Source of the DNA: Macrotis lagotis
Taxonomy: Eukaryota; Chordata; Mammalia; Peramelemorphia; Peramelidae
NCBI RefSeq assembly: GCF_037893015.1
Contig: NC_133663.1
Location: forward strand, 225,715,199 to 225,779,198
DNA: 64,000 bases
Reading direction: 5' to 3'
The position numbers and the translations under genes are program-made. The first letter of the stretch is position 1, and every line of letters begins with the position of its first letter. The notes beneath the pieces were generated by a model, which ran no database searches, was not told where the DNA came from, and saw only the letters and a program-made list of their open reading frames with translations. Shown one piece after another: positions 11,946-24,938 of the stretch.

Positions 11946-13149
11946 TTTTAACTTGAAGCCTTTATCAGTTCCAAAACAGTTTCAATAAGTTCACCTAATA
12001 ACACAAAGGAGGTAAATGAGAAAAGCTGTGAAAAATGGAGATTAAGACAACCAACAATAACAAAGAAATCAAAATCAGACTATTAATCTACAACCCTTTT
12101 CTCACAAGGGGAAAAAGTACCTAAAACGAAAGTTAATGTTTAATCCAGTTCTGGTCTTACAAAACTCATTGGCTAAATGTATTGGAGGGCAGGGCTAACT
12201 GATGATTTCCCCATGAAATGCTTTGCCATTCCCTCAGGGTTTGCAGATACTGAGAGTAAGGGCTCCGACAAAAGAGCCTCTGTCATATGAAAGGAAATAT
12301 TGTTTATATTACTCAAATAAGTTTCTTTCTTATTTTTTTCTATTATAAGCCTAAATACTCTATCAATTATTCAATCTGGTTTTTAAGGATTTAAGAAAAG
12401 GCCAAAAACTAAAATCCTCTCTTTGAAATTTGAATGGGCATAATATTCTTGAAATATTAAAAAATAAGTATTTTCATTACATTAAAATATTGATGTAATT
12501 TTCTCTCCTGAAATAGTTGTACAAGAGGCAATTGCAAATGTCCCTTTTGAATAGTTTTAAGATTTTTAAAATGCCTCTGGAAAAATGAAACTCTAAAACA
12601 GATCAATCCTGTCAACTTCCAATTTATCTAGGAAAAAAATCTTGTTTTTTGTACAAATTGTTTTTCTACCAAAAATACTTCATTTTAGACAAACTGCTAA
12701 AATCAATTTATTTTGACATAATAGACATCATAAAATTCACTGTAAATTTAATATACATGGAATGCATTTTTCCTTAAACACTCAAGATAGCTACAAATCA
12801 ATTTTTTTCATAAAACAAGTAGTTTTTGAAATGTTACAAGATGTGTTATGATTATAACTCTAGTTCTGACCTTTCACAGTGATTCCAAAAAAGATTTTCT
12901 CATTGCCCACAGGTAGTATTTGAAATGGACCCAAAAGATATAATTTTACTTTAGGCAAACACATTTCTTTGTGTTCTACATTCCTTATCTCTATAATAGA
13001 AATAATGATAGCTTACTGGGTTATTATTATAACATGAGAAAGATCCATGATTTAGTCCTAATAAGGAAATTTTCTTCTGCAAAGCAGAAGCAAGCAGATT
13101 CCATTTGATTTCTGATTTAGCAGATTAAGCCCTAAAGCATTTTTCCAGG

Positions 13150-13265
13150 AATAGAGGTTAAATGACTCCCCCCCCCCCTCCACCTGTCACATAGCTAGCA
13201 GGTATCAAACATAAAATTTGAACCTAGTCTTTCTCACTCCAACTCTAAGGATTCTATCCACTATT
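13150..13265 (-). mobile_element. MIR-like relic
   Basis: gaggttaaatgactcc, a C-run, then cacatagctagcaggtatca and tttgaacctagtc. Confidence 0.55.
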
Positions 13266-13555
13266 CAGTGTTTCTTTTGTGATGCAAATGAGTTTGTGTA
13301 TGTGATTTGGCAAAATTATCATGCTGGTGATGTTTATATGGTATCCTCTCACCTCCAGTTTCTTTTATTACCTTCCTCTTTACCAAATACCTAATATTCT
13401 AAGGTCAAACTTTAAGATCCTTGCAATCTTGAGGAAGGCAGCCGATTAATTACAAATACCTTAGTGTGATTTAGTTTCTATTACTCCTAGAAAGCTGGAT
13501 TAAGAGTATACAAATTTTCTTAGAGTTTTGTTGAAAGATCCATTTAGGTGACTTT

Positions 13556-13706
13556 GGGGCAGCTAGATGGCACAGTGGATATAGCACTGGTCCTGGTGTC
13601 AGAAGTACCTGAGTTCAAATGTGACCTCAGACACTTAATAATTACCTAGCTGTGTGGCCTTGGGCAAGCCATTTAACCCCATTGCCTTGTGAAAATCTAA
13701 AAAAAA
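13556..13706 (+). mobile_element. WSINE-type CORE-SINE
   Basis: Starts ggggcagctagatggcacag. The 12-bp repeat aagatccattta occurs at 13535-13546 and 13707-13718, leaving nine extra bases before the usual start. Confidence 0.92.
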
Positions 13707-14099
13707 AAGATCCATTTAATCATTGAAGTTTTAGACATTTTGCATAACTTTGTCAGTAATACAGTTCTTAGGGAATTAAAGTAAGTAAATCTCTCTGTTT
13801 AATAAGATGACCATTTTATAATAAGTTAATGAAGATGAAGAGGGAATCTGGTTCAAAGATCTTCTGGAAGGTAAGAAGGCCTAAGTTCTGGTCTTTCCTC
13901 TTACTGACACATAGAATGCTTAGTTAGTACCCCTCACTGCACTTGGAGGTAACTCTCTAAAATTGTAAATTGCAAAACTAATGCTCATTTGCAGAGATGG
14001 AAGGAGTTTCCTGAATAGGAGATTTTGACACAAATGAAGGCCATTTCTCGATCAAAAACTTTGTAGCCGCTTGTATACCTGAGTTCTGTTTACTGCCAT

Positions 14100-14274
14100 G
14101 TGAAGAATCACTTTTCAGACCCAAGAATTCAGGCGTGGAAGAAGTAGAGATTTATTAAAAGAAGTTACAACACATAAGTGTTAGAAAAATTAAGAAGATT
14201 TTAAAGAGAAGACCACTATGTGGGTTGCTGATTGAACTGGCAGATCAGCTGGTAGGCTTAGCTGAAGTTTGGTA

Positions 14275-14335
<61 letters not shown>

Positions 14336-14630
14336 AGGCAGCCATGAGGCTTGGGTTAACCAGGCCACATGGTAAAGCCCATGGAGCTCCACATGGTTTA
14401 ATGAAGAGCCAGAAGAAGGCCATCCTTCTGGATGGGAAGCAGAAGAAACAGGAAACTGGAAGGGGGAAGCATCCTGTTAAATACCCCTCCATTGTAGGCT
14501 GGACAGGTGGTGTTTGGGGCGTGGTCTTTTCACCTTAAAGCAGGTAACTTCCAATGGCAATCTATGTGCTGGTCCTTCCTGTCTCAAGGTACTTGATGTC
14601 CTGTTTTAACTCATCATTCCCTGCCCAACA
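14100..14630 (-). mobile_element. LTR-like fossil (solo LTR candidate)
   Basis: On the minus strand it reads from about tgttgggcagggaatgatga, through a GC-richer block with a TATTTAA-like box (near 14480), to a TAATAAATCTCT polyadenylation-like signal near 14155, and ends near tcttcaca. The order of TG start, promoter-like box, AATAAA and CA end fits a solitary LTR of an endogenous retrovirus. No internal region is seen. A GA microsatellite lies inside. The exact ends and the family were not established. It is a broken, old copy. Confidence 0.45.
14278..14333. repeat. (GA)n microsatellite
   Basis: An uninterrupted run of about 28 GA dinucleotides inside the LTR-like fossil. It creates artificial Arg-Glu and Ser-Leu frames. 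Confidence 0.98.
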
Positions 14631-14984
14631 GTGTTCAGACCAAGGTTAACAGAGTCAAGGTAGAAATACAAAGTGTCCAAGGGAGGCAGAATTTCAAGAG
14701 AAGAGACCTCCATCTGCTTGAGAGTATGTTTCTGCTAGTTCACAATTCTCTATATTATTTCCCTGCATCAGCTTAACTTACTACTTTGTGCTTAGTCTAT
14801 TGGTATTTAAAGCAGCACATGCCCCAGTGTGTCTCTAATTTTCTTTCAGTTTATTTTTGAATATAGTGGTATTGAAATTTGCTCTAAAATTTTTTTGAAT
14901 TCATTTAAATTTCAAAAATAAATATATAAGTCAAAGGACTTCACAACTAGAAGACATGTTAGCAACAACATGATCCAATTTTTA

Positions 14985-15125
14985 CTCTAATATTTTGCTG
15001 ATGAGGAAACTAGAGCTAAAGATTTACCCAAGATCACTCAGCAAGTTAATGACAAAAGCTGTGGAGGAAATATAATATTTCTGGGGAACTAAGGACCTTA
15101 GTTTTGTCTTCCTAACTCCAGGGTT
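14985..15125 (-). mobile_element. MIR-like relic
   Basis: gctgatgaggaaactagagc, then acccaagatcactcagcaag and ctaactccagggttct. Confidence 0.6.
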
Positions 15126-15141
15126 CTAGGCAAATAAGAAT

Positions 15142-15169
15142 TATGATGATGATGATGACGATGATGATG
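15142..15169. repeat. (ATG)n microsatellite
   Basis: About nine ATG units with one ACG interruption, directly before a composite SINE. Confidence 0.95.
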
Positions 15170-15355
15170 CTTGTCTTTCATTCTCGAAGAAAACCATGAT
15201 ATCACAGGAGGTGATGCTATGACAAGAACAAGAGCTGGATTTGAGAGAGGGGTTCCTGGGCTAAATCACCAGTCTCATTTTCTCCTCCAAAGCCATCTGG
15301 GACCAGTGGCCAAATGTGAATCAGAAGGACTGCCACTGTGCCATATAGCTGCCCC
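15168..15355 (+). mobile_element. Composite SINE, tail mostly lost
   Basis: Head gcttgtctttcattctcgaa to catctgggaccagtggccaa. Only the last bases of the tail (ccactgtgccatatagctgc) remain. An ATG-repeat tract precedes it. Confidence 0.7.
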
Positions 15356-15394
15356 AGGCAATTAAGAATAAATTAGGCAAATAAGAATACTCTA

Positions 15395-15645
15395 ATCTTT
15401 TCCAGTTGACTATCCTTCACATACTTGAGGATAATCTTCTACCTGCTCTACCTTTTCTTCTATAGGCTAAACATTCCTAGTTACTTTAAATGATACTAAC
15501 ATAGCAAGCTCTCAAGGCCGTTCAACACCACCACCCCTGCCAGGTTGCCCTTCTCTGTATGTTCTATGACTTATCAAAGTCTTTCCTAAATTGTGGCACC
15601 CTGAACTGAACATAGTCCTATAGATAAGAGCAAAGATGTGATTGA
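15395..15645 (+). mobile_element. L3/CR1-like LINE relic
   Basis: Contains ttctataggctaaacattcc, ttgcccttctctgtatgttc and gcaccctgaactgaacatag, matching the same CR1/L3 3' region as the relic at 5340-5870. Old and partial. Confidence 0.6.
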
Positions 15646-17911
15646 ATTTTCTTTCTCATAGTAAATCAATTCTTTACTTAATTTTTAACCATCATTTATT
15701 TTCCATAGAAAATTAGCTATTGAAAGTAAAAACTTCTGTACTAGTTCAGTAAAAAAGGAGAAAAAAAGCATGCAAATGTTCAAGATTTTTAAAAAATGTG
15801 TAGAACTATGAATAGAAATGAGAACTTTGACATAGTAAATCAGTGTTTTACCTGTACTAATCTACTTTTTAATGTAAATGTTGCACTTTCTTCAATATTC
15901 ATAGATCCTTCTTAAGATCACAAAGCAAGAGAGTCCAATGGAATTTTGCAAGTTTTGAACTGTAATTCAGTTAGGCATGTCATTGCATGATTTAACATTA
16001 CTGCTTAGTAATCACAAAAATGTGTTGGTACTTGTAATTCACTAGAAAACTTATAGAGGAGTTCCAAAACCAAGGGGGGCTTAGGAGATGTTTAAATAAG
16101 GCTATAAAAGAAGTTGACATTTTCTAATAGTACTATCAAGAATAAATCTTTGATTATTATTTATGGATCATATGCAATCCTTACACTTTATTGATATTAA
16201 GTTCAACAAAGAAAAGTTACTTCAATTTATTTCCTTCATACCTTGAAGCTCTTTAATATCTTTAAAAACACATTCTCTTTTTCTTTCCCTTTCATCTTAG
16301 ATGTATCCTTTCCCCTGCCAGTTAATAACATTTTTACAAATCTATCCTTTCCAACCTGAAAACTACTCCCCAAATCATCCTCCATCTTTCTTATTAATCT
16401 TCAATCTCTCATCCTACATTTGTTTCTTCCCATTGCCTATAAATATATGAAGACTTCTTCAATGTTTTTTAAAAAAGAAAAGCCTTCAGTAGCTCTTCTA
16501 TAATATCAAGCTTTCATTTTAGTCCTATCCTATTCACTAACAAAAACAGAAAAATAGTCTTCACAATTGAAAAGCCTTTCACATCTTTATGAGAATGTAC
16601 ATCAAGGATATATTTGATGAAAATATGAAAAAAAAGGAAGAGGAAGATCTGCATAAACAATATTCCATAGCAGACTGACTCTTTCTAACCACATAGCTGC
16701 CCGAAAAATACTTTTCAACAACACAGAAGATATTGTTTTGATGTTTATTTACCAAACATTACCAAAATAGTTTTGCCTCCTAAAAACCAAATTCAACTTA
16801 AAAGACTTTCTTCCCACAAGGCATTTCATGCATATATATTAATGTCACAAAAAGATTCTTTGACAAATACAATCAAAGAAACTTCTAGCAAGATCTGGAG
16901 TGCAAGGGTGCTCTAAGTCCTGCCCCTGACCACCTTGTGAAGAAATGTGACAAAGTATGAAAAACAGCAACACAAGAACAAAAAGAAGCAAATCACCACA
17001 AGGTAATTATTTCAGAACAGATATTGCTGGTCAGATCCACTCTATCCTCCAAACTGCAACTCTAACCTAATTTACCATTCAATAATGTTCTGGCCAGAAG
17101 CCCCCATACCCAGCTTTCATGAGTTGAAAACTTTGAATTTAATTAGTTCTCATAATGCAGATGGAAGGAAACAGCTGACTGTGATTAAGGGCACAGACAT
17201 TTAAGCAATACTACAAAGCAATCTATGACTTTTAACGGTCTTAGAAGAAAATGATTTCCAAGGAAAGGAAAAGAAAATGCACATTTTTCCCTTCTTCGCA
17301 AAGGTATGAATATAAAATGATGCATATTCTGTCAAAATAGACTGATAATGTTCTTTAATTTTGCTGAAAGGATATTTTTCTCATTCATGTTTATTCTCCA
17401 TTATCGGAAAGGATGGCTGAATAGAGGAGAAGCAAAGAATGCATTTCAAAACAAATGTCACATAAAAATAAGATATTTATAAAAATTAAAACTGCAAAAA
17501 TAGAAGCTTTTCATAGGATAATCAATTGAAAGGCAGAGATTGGAGAAAAAGGGAAAATAATGGGGCAGGGTCTGGAGTTATATATGATGTAAGGAACTAG
17601 GAGGAGAGAGAGCACTTGATGATTGGCATCAAACAAGAGGGTGAGATTGTCTTTTGAGAGAGAGGATGGGTGGCATAAGTAACTGGAGAAGAGAAGTTGT
17701 GGATCAATCAGGAATAGTGAAAAGACTTCCCTGAAGAGTGTGGATCAAATTGAGATAAAATAACAAAAAATTTAGTGGACCAAGTCAGATTGTTTATTCA
17801 ACTTCCTCAGTAATCTCTGATTTTTAAGATTGTGATGACTCCAACATGGATTTTCTTAGTGTACACTTGATCTAATCTAGCCCCGCTTCTTGACTTCAAC
17901 TTCTTAAAGGC

Positions 17912-18109
17912 CTTTTATTCTTTTTTTATTTTCATATAGCACAATGAGGAATAAGGGTTTAAGAGTTCAAATGTAGTTTTACTGTTATTGATGACAAAAA
18001 TGGGCTACTATAGAAATGCTGACAAAACTGTTCCATTTTTTTATCTGTTTATTGTTCTCCTGCCAGTTTCATTATTATTATTTCTTACCTGGAATAAGAA
18101 AACTTAGTT
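17912..18109. repeat. 197-bp sequence, copy A
   Basis: Starts cttttattctttttttattt and ends gaataagaaaacttagtt. It is about 90% identical by eye to 19491-19685, in direct orientation. It shows no inverted ends, poly-A tail or coding frame. Confidence 0.85.
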
Positions 18110-19490
18110 GAATCTCAAGTCAATCCTTTTGTAGATCTGTTTATTTACCTTCACTGCTTTTCACTGTTTTAGGAAGCAATACCCCTTCCTCCTTGAAGTG
18201 TAACAATGGTACCAATGACAAAAAGGATCAATAAAATTTTAAAATATATAATTTACAGATACTGAAAATCATGATTTTGTAAATAAATTATGAAAGTCAA
18301 ATAGATACAAATGTTATAAACAAGCTTACAGCTAAATTCTGAAATGCAAAACTAAGCATTTTAAAATTTGCCCTCAACAACAATGTAGTAAAATAAAGTT
18401 GCAAGTGATTATACTTTATATAGTGGATATAATGTTTAGAAGATCTATTAATCGATTTTTATATATTCATATTTCCTAATACTTTATATTATCATCTTGG
18501 AAATGCTTCATCTTCATTTATGATTGCTCTTTAATTGTCAGAATCTATGTCCCTAACCAGGATTTCGTGAGAATCAAATGAATTAACATGTGAAGCATAT
18601 TACAAACCTCGAAATGCTATTTGTGGTTAATATTCTTTGTCCAGGAAATATATAACAAAGATTATCTCCAATAGCATTCTTTTTTCCAAAATATATCACT
18701 TTTCCCTTTGATAAATAGCTCAATATAAGAAGTACTGAAGAAAAAATGAAGTATATTGTAAAGTAAATAAAAATATAAGCCATTATTATTATTATCATCT
18801 CTAAATCATCCCAGAAATCCACAGGATAAAATGCAACTAAATCCAACCAAGAATATAAGGAAAATATAAAAGATTAACACTTTATACCTAGTATCATGAT
18901 TTCAAAGAATCATTTGGTTCAAGATTTTCTGTTCTTTATCATCTTATTGTCCTCACTCTGGGGTCTCTAGTACTCATGTCAACCATCCTTCCACCATTAA
19001 GATCACAAAGATTCTTGACCTCTTCAACTCTAGTGTCTTCTTTTGTTCTCGTCCATTTCAGCTACACACTAGCTATGTCACACCTTGAATTGCATTAAAA
19101 ACTCCAAGATCGTGAAATTTGATATTCCATTCTAAAACTACAGCCTTATATCCTTTTACCTCTTTCACTGCTTTCACTGCTCTTACTTCTTCACCCCCAA
19201 GAGTCATTATCAATCCCTTAACCCCTCCTTATTCTTCCAGTTGTTTTGGCTAATTTGGTTTCTTACCACCTCTACCCTCAATCCTACCCTTCAGTTAAGA
19301 AACCGTTATCTGACATGCTAATGATGCATTTGTCACAATCTCAAAATCTCTCATCCCTGACCATTCTATCTTGATTTACTAATGCTACAATGGACAACCC
19401 CAACCATTTAATTCTGCTCCACATGGCATTGGGTCCTCCCTTAAAAGGAGGATTTGGGAAGAATTCTCCATTGTCTATCCTCCACTCTCT

Positions 19491-19685
19491 CTTTTATTCT
19501 TTTTTTATTTACATATAGCATGTTGGGGAATAAGGATTTAAGAGTTCAAATGTAGTTTCACTGTTATTGATGACAAAAATCGACTGCTATAGAAATGCTG
19601 ACAAAGCTGTTCCATTTTTTTTTATCTGTTTATTGTTCTCCTGCCAGTTTCATTATTAATACCCCTGGAATAAGAAAACTTAGTT
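19491..19685. repeat. 197-bp sequence, copy B
   Basis: Direct copy of 17912-18109, sharing aagagttcaaatgtag, ctgttattgatgacaaaaat and ttattgttctcctgccagtt. The flanks of the two copies do not match each other. Confidence 0.85.
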
Positions 19686-19899
19686 TCTTCTCATAGTGAG
19701 TCAAGGACCCCAAGGCCAGGGGCTACTGAGGAGGAGTGAGTTTCATAATTCATTTGATTTTTGAAGGAAAATGGGTTACTGAAGATAACAGACAACTGAG
19801 TGGGAGATAACTATAGTGCAATAACATTACATTAAATTCTTATGCTATGATTTGTTCAGTTATTATCTATATGATGAGTACTCTTTTAGTTTCCAGTTA

Positions 19900-20060
19900 G
19901 TTTTTTGGTTTTTTGCCACTGTAAAAGGAGTTGCTTTTAATATTTTTGCACATATAGAACCTTTCCTTCTTTCTTTGTTCTCTTTTAGACCTAGTAGTAG
20001 CATTTAAGATCAAAGTGTTTGTACAATTTAGTAACTTTTTGGAATATCTAGACCAATTCA
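19900..20060 (-). mobile_element. Short old L1 ORF2 fragment
   Basis: The plus strand reads gccactgtaaaaggagttgc, then aatatttttgcacatataga and tagacctagtagtagcattt. These are the antisense of the L1 ORF2 C-terminal region, as in 53130-53220. Confidence 0.6.
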
Positions 20061-20419
20061 TCATTTCAGCCTCAGTTGCTGCCTCCAGAGTCCTCAATGA
20101 TTTCCAACACCTTTTCCTAGGTCCTGCCTCAGGGGAGGAACTTTCCAACATCATCAGCAGAACTACTTTCCACCCTCCCAAATCCACCAAAATGGAGCCA
20201 CCCACCTGTTGAAAACAACCTTGAGATCAGGACTTTATAACTGGGAACTCCATCCACTTGAGGTAGATCTGAAACAGCAGCCCATATATTTGCAAGATGC
20301 ATTACATTTATTATACCTTTCCTCAAAATCTACCCCATTTCAGAGCTTTCATATTTCTGTTGAGGGAACAACTATTGTTACAGTCACCCAGGTTCACAAC
20401 CTCGATACTTAACTCCTCA

Positions 20420-20720
20420 GACTACTTCAACCCACAAACTCAACCATTACAAAATAGAGAATTATTGTCACTACATCTCAGATATCCTCTCTACTCTCAA
20501 AGCCAACATCCTGGTTCAGACTCTCATAACATAAAGCCTGGGCTTCTGAAGTAGCCTCCTATTTTATCTCCTTGCTTCAGTAACTCCCTATCCAATCCAT
20601 CCTCAACAGAGCTGTCAAAATTATTTTTTTCTAAAGTACAAGTTTAACTCCCTTGGTCAACAAACTTCAATGGCTTCCCATTGACACTAAAAATTAAATA
20701 TTTATTTCATTTTTTATCAC
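20420..20720 (-). mobile_element. Fragment of a long ancient interspersed repeat
   Basis: gaagtagcctcctattttat, ctcaacagagctgtcaaaat and acttcaatggcttcccattg are antisense landmarks of the same family as 62265-63950. Confidence 0.45.
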
Positions 20721-22701
20721 ATCTGTCTAAATTTTTATAACCTCTATTCTTTGATCCTAGTGTTGATTTTTGGAACTTCATAAAATAAATGTTTTTTTAC
20801 AGTATTGGTTGATATTTACTAATCCCATATCAATCCATGCTGATATAGTATTTAACAACTGGTTCTCTGGGAAAAGACACATGGGAAACACATTTTTAAG
20901 TTTAATCCACATGTTTAGCATTTTCTCCATCACTTTTCAAAGTCTAGACAATCAACAAAGCAAAAAATTAAATTATGATTTATAACATTTGCTTATTTCC
21001 AAGATGTAAAATGTTCACATTGAAATTTTAATGATTGACTCCAGGAGCTGGTTCCAGCACATCCCTCCCTTTAGTAATAACTCCTTCATTTTGAGCTGAA
21101 AGCAAGTTTAAACTTTTGTTCACAGAATTTACAAACCAAAACGTGTCAGTCAACAAGTATCCATTAAAAATGTATACTATATAAAATGTATCAAATACTA
21201 AATATAATACAAGCAAAAAGAAAAGTAGGACCTTGCTTAAGGAGACATGCTAATGAAAAAAAGATAACATAGAAAAGGGGAAGGGGGACACAGGATAGTC
21301 AACTGTTGGTATATGGTGGAAATGGAAATGCTAGGAAGAAGTAACCAATGGGAGAAAAGACCCATAGCAATTGATCAAGAGACAGATGAAACATGGTGAA
21401 ATACTTTTCTGCCAGTTTCTATATTCTCTTAGTCAAAAAGAAATACTGAAAATTTATTTTGGAAACTGTGGTAACAGCCATAGATGAAAAATCTATCTCT
21501 CAAGGAAATCTTAAGTTTAAACAAAGGTGGATAGAGAAAAGGGGAATAGTTTTCCATCAGTCAAACCATGTAATATCTTTGTGACCCAGAATTATCCTTT
21601 CAGAGAATTGCAAAGCAGACTTGATCCTTTCACTCTAAAGAGGTAAAGAATGAGGAGAATTGATCTGAAGAGATGCCTGAAGTAAAACTTATTTAATTTT
21701 ATTTGATACTTAAAGATTATATTTTTGTGCCTCATTTGGTCTTGTCTTGAAGAGCTGAAAATAGTTGAATATATCTTATATAGGCAACATATATGCATTT
21801 TATATGTAGATACATATCTGAATCTACATATAATATACATAATATACCCAGAGATAACAACAGCTGTGAATTTCACTTATATTTCTGTAACACCAATTTA
21901 GAACCTGAAACCATTTTCTCCCACAGTGACTACAGATAACATTACTGTAATTTTAAGGCTTTGAAATCTTTAATGGTGACAGTTTAAATGTTATTCACAG
22001 AAGAAAAACACTCCTGGAGTGTAAAGTGCATTAGTTTTAACTTTGGACCATGAGAAATCTATGAGGACACAAACTTTAAATGCTATCTGAAAACAGTTTG
22101 AATTTTAAGTGTTGCCTTTAAGGAGAATGACATTGTTATTCAGAAGAAATCATCCATACCAAACATTAAAGTCTGAAAGAAACTGTGCGATGACAAAGAG
22201 AAAGAACAAAGAAAACTTCTTTTCTGATCGACACATTGAACTATTACTTTTTGAAGAAACAATAGTAGAATTTTTGAGGAACTTTGGCTCAAATTTTGAG
22301 AGCTGTATGGTGGGACTATGCTTTATAAATGAAGAAAAACAGTAACAGTGATGGTTTGACGTGACTTGAGGTGATCTTTCACACAACCGAAACACTATAA
22401 ATAATAACATGTATTTGTGTTGGTATTATTAGGTACAATGTTATTAAATTGTATAGTCAGTCACTTTTATATTTATTTAAGCCTGGGAGATTGTTGATAT
22501 AAAATAAATATGAACAACCACTCTTTCTTTGGTAAAATAGTTTCAATGTGTTCAAACTTCAGTTCATTAAATAGTATTTAATTAACAATAGCTACATAAT
22601 CTAGAAAATTCACTTGATTGAGAAAATGATTTTTTTTAAACATGGGGAGAAAAACAACCAAAGAGCATATCCACTTTCTCCCCCATTAAGAATAAAGACA
22701 A

Positions 22702-22844
22702 GGAGCAGCTAGGTGGCCCAGTGGATAGAGCACTGGCCCTGGAGTCAGGAGTACCTGACTTCAAATCCGTCCTCAGACACTTAATAATTACCTAGCTGTG
22801 TGGCCTTGGGCAAGTCACTTAACCCCATTGCCTTGAAAAAAAAA
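22702..22844 (+). mobile_element. WSINE-type CORE-SINE
   Basis: Reads gcagctaggtggcccagtgg to cattgccttg plus an A-run. It is immediately left of the pogo-like relic. Confidence 0.92.
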
Positions 22845-22884
22845 GGATAAAGATGAACTAGTACTGAAAGGAAAAGTTCATTAC

Positions 22885-23711
22885 TACATTTCTCCATGTA
22901 AAAGACACACACTTTTTTGAAAAATTTGGAGTATAAAAACTGGAAGTGTCTTATACAATAGTTGTAGTTTTTTACTTGCATTTCCCAATTTTTCACACTT
23001 CTTGTCTTTGTGCTCATTGTTTCCCATTTGTTACCAGTCATAAGGTAACACTTTTACCATGTTCTGCCCAGAAATGGCTCAGAAAAGATTTTCATACAGT
23101 GCTGAATCAAGTTAAAAGTGATCCAGTTTGCAAAAGTGAATGGAAATCGTGCTACTGAATGTCAGTTTGGTCCTTCTCCAACTGAGAAAACAATCTGAGA
23201 CTGACTATGGGAATAAAAAGCCCTACTGAAAGCACCAGGGCAGAAGTAGGCCATGAGAGGCAAAGCAGCAAAATGGTCTGATTTAGAAAGGGAATTAGAG
23301 ATGGATTGAAGAGCAAAGGGCAATTGGAATTCCTGTATCCACAAAGATGGTTCAGGCAAGAAGAATTGCTGATGAAAAAGAAGTTACTGATTTCAAAGGA
23401 GGTCACAATTGGTGCTTCAGGTTCGTGAAACTGAATAGGCTGAGCATGTGTCCATGCATCAGACTTGCCCAGGGAGTGCTTGTGGTCAACCACAGACTAG
23501 AGCACAGGAGAGCAGTCTAAGACTATCCTGAGATAGTGATTCAACATCAAACACAGACGAGGACAAGCTAATGGGAGTTTTGAGAGTGATGAGGAGTTGT
23601 ATGAATTTTATGACCGATAAAACCTGAGTTCAATAACTTTATGCAATGCTTTGTTTTTTCAAATTTCTGTCCCCAGAATTAAAGTGAATCTTATATATGG
23701 GAAATACAGTA
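22885..23711 (+). mobile_element. pogo/Tigger-like DNA transposon relic, internally deleted
   Basis: TA dinucleotides and related inverted ends bound it: left tacatttctccatgtaaaag, right (reverse) tactgtatttcccatatata. Inside, from ATG 23074, diverged coding sequence reads MAQKRFSYSAE, then in another frame KLKVIQFAKVNGNRATECQF. Further on come AKWSDLE, STKMVQA, RIADEKEVTDFKGG and WCFRFVK. These are typical of the N-terminal CENP-B/psq-type DNA-binding half of pogo-family transposases. The DDE catalytic half is missing. Several stops and frame changes mark it as old and inactive. Confidence 0.75.
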
Positions 23712-23971
23712 TTTAGTACCATTTAAAGAAATCTTACCAGAAAAAAAAAATCAAGGGTAAGCACAAATTATCATAGTCAATAAATTTCACTGTTCTATGC
23801 CTTAGTTTTTTCTTCTGTCAAATGGGGTTAATGAAAAACATGTGTTATAAATTATAAAAATACTATAACATTTACTAAAATGTAATACCTTTCCTTTAAC
23901 AATAGCTAGTATTGATAAGTTATTTTTAAATTACTATTACACACACAATCACCATTAAGAACTAATAGCTA

Positions 23972-24123
23972 GGGGTGGCTAGGTGGTACAGTGGATAGGG
24001 CACTGGCTCTGGAGTCAGGAGTACCTGGGTTCATATCCGGCCTCAGACACAATAATTACCTAGCTGTGTGGCCTTAGGCAAGCCACTTAACCCCAATTGC
24101 CTTGCAAAAACCTCAAAAAAAAG
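23972..24123 (+). mobile_element. WSINE-type CORE-SINE
   Basis: Full-length copy flanked by taatagcta (23963-23971 and 24124-24132). A MIR follows directly. Confidence 0.92.
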
Positions 24124-24134
24124 TAATAGCTAAC

Positions 24135-24365
24135 AAGTATACAGTGCTTACTATGTAGCACAGTACTGTACTAAGTGCTTTGTAAGAAATATCTCATTTG
24201 ATCCTCGCAACAATTTAGAGAAGTAGGTATCAGTTAGCATTATCACCATTTTATTGAAAAGAAAACTGAGATTAAAGGACTTGTCCATGGAGGTCCCACA
24301 GCTAGCCCTATCTAAGACCTTCATAATTCCAAATACGGAGCTCTATCCAACTATGTCATCTTAGT
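24135..24365 (-). mobile_element. MIR
   Basis: tacagtgcttactatgtagc, tctcatttgatcctcgcaac, ccattttattgaaaagaaaa and gtcccacagctagcc in MIR antisense order. Confidence 0.7.
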
Positions 24366-24934
24366 TGCCCTAATAACAATACTAATAGTGATCCCTAACA
24401 ACTATTATTCTTGAAGCCAAGAATAAAAATCCAGATTGGTAGAAGGGGAGGTATGGAGAGTGATAGAATCGACCCTCCAAAACTAAAATATATAGCTAAC
24501 CTGTGGCTTGGCTAATTGGAAGCATATTCTATACTACCACTGACTTCTGGAATATTAATAACAATAAACATTTATTTTGTTTTGTTTTCCCAAGATTGGA
24601 AATTTTTTTTATTAAATAAATAATATTTAAGGAACTGGAAGAGAGGCTTTGAGAAAACTGGAAACTCCCCTCCCCCCCAAACAGAGCTATATCACAAGTT
24701 ATAATCTCATAGGCTCGAGTAACAATATTTGTGATGCTGACATGAGACAAGCAATTAAATGTGTATTACTAGTAAGATGTCACAGGATTCCTAAAAGATA
24801 TTCTATATGCAATGATGACAGAACTTTCAAGTTTGCAAAGCACTCTACATGCATTTTCTTAGTTGATCCTTAGTAATGTCAAGAGATGGGTGCTGCTCAT
24901 TTCCCATGACCCATTAATTGAGACTGAAAGATAG

Positions 24935-24938
<4 letters not shown>

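Noticed and set aside
14190-14538. Frames with long Arg-Glu or Ser-Leu runs
   Set aside because: They are created by the GA microsatellite and carry no protein signature.
19897-20554. Frames of 65-102 codons on both strands
   Set aside because: They span a short L1 fragment and an ancient repeat relic. There is no consistent frame or known domain.
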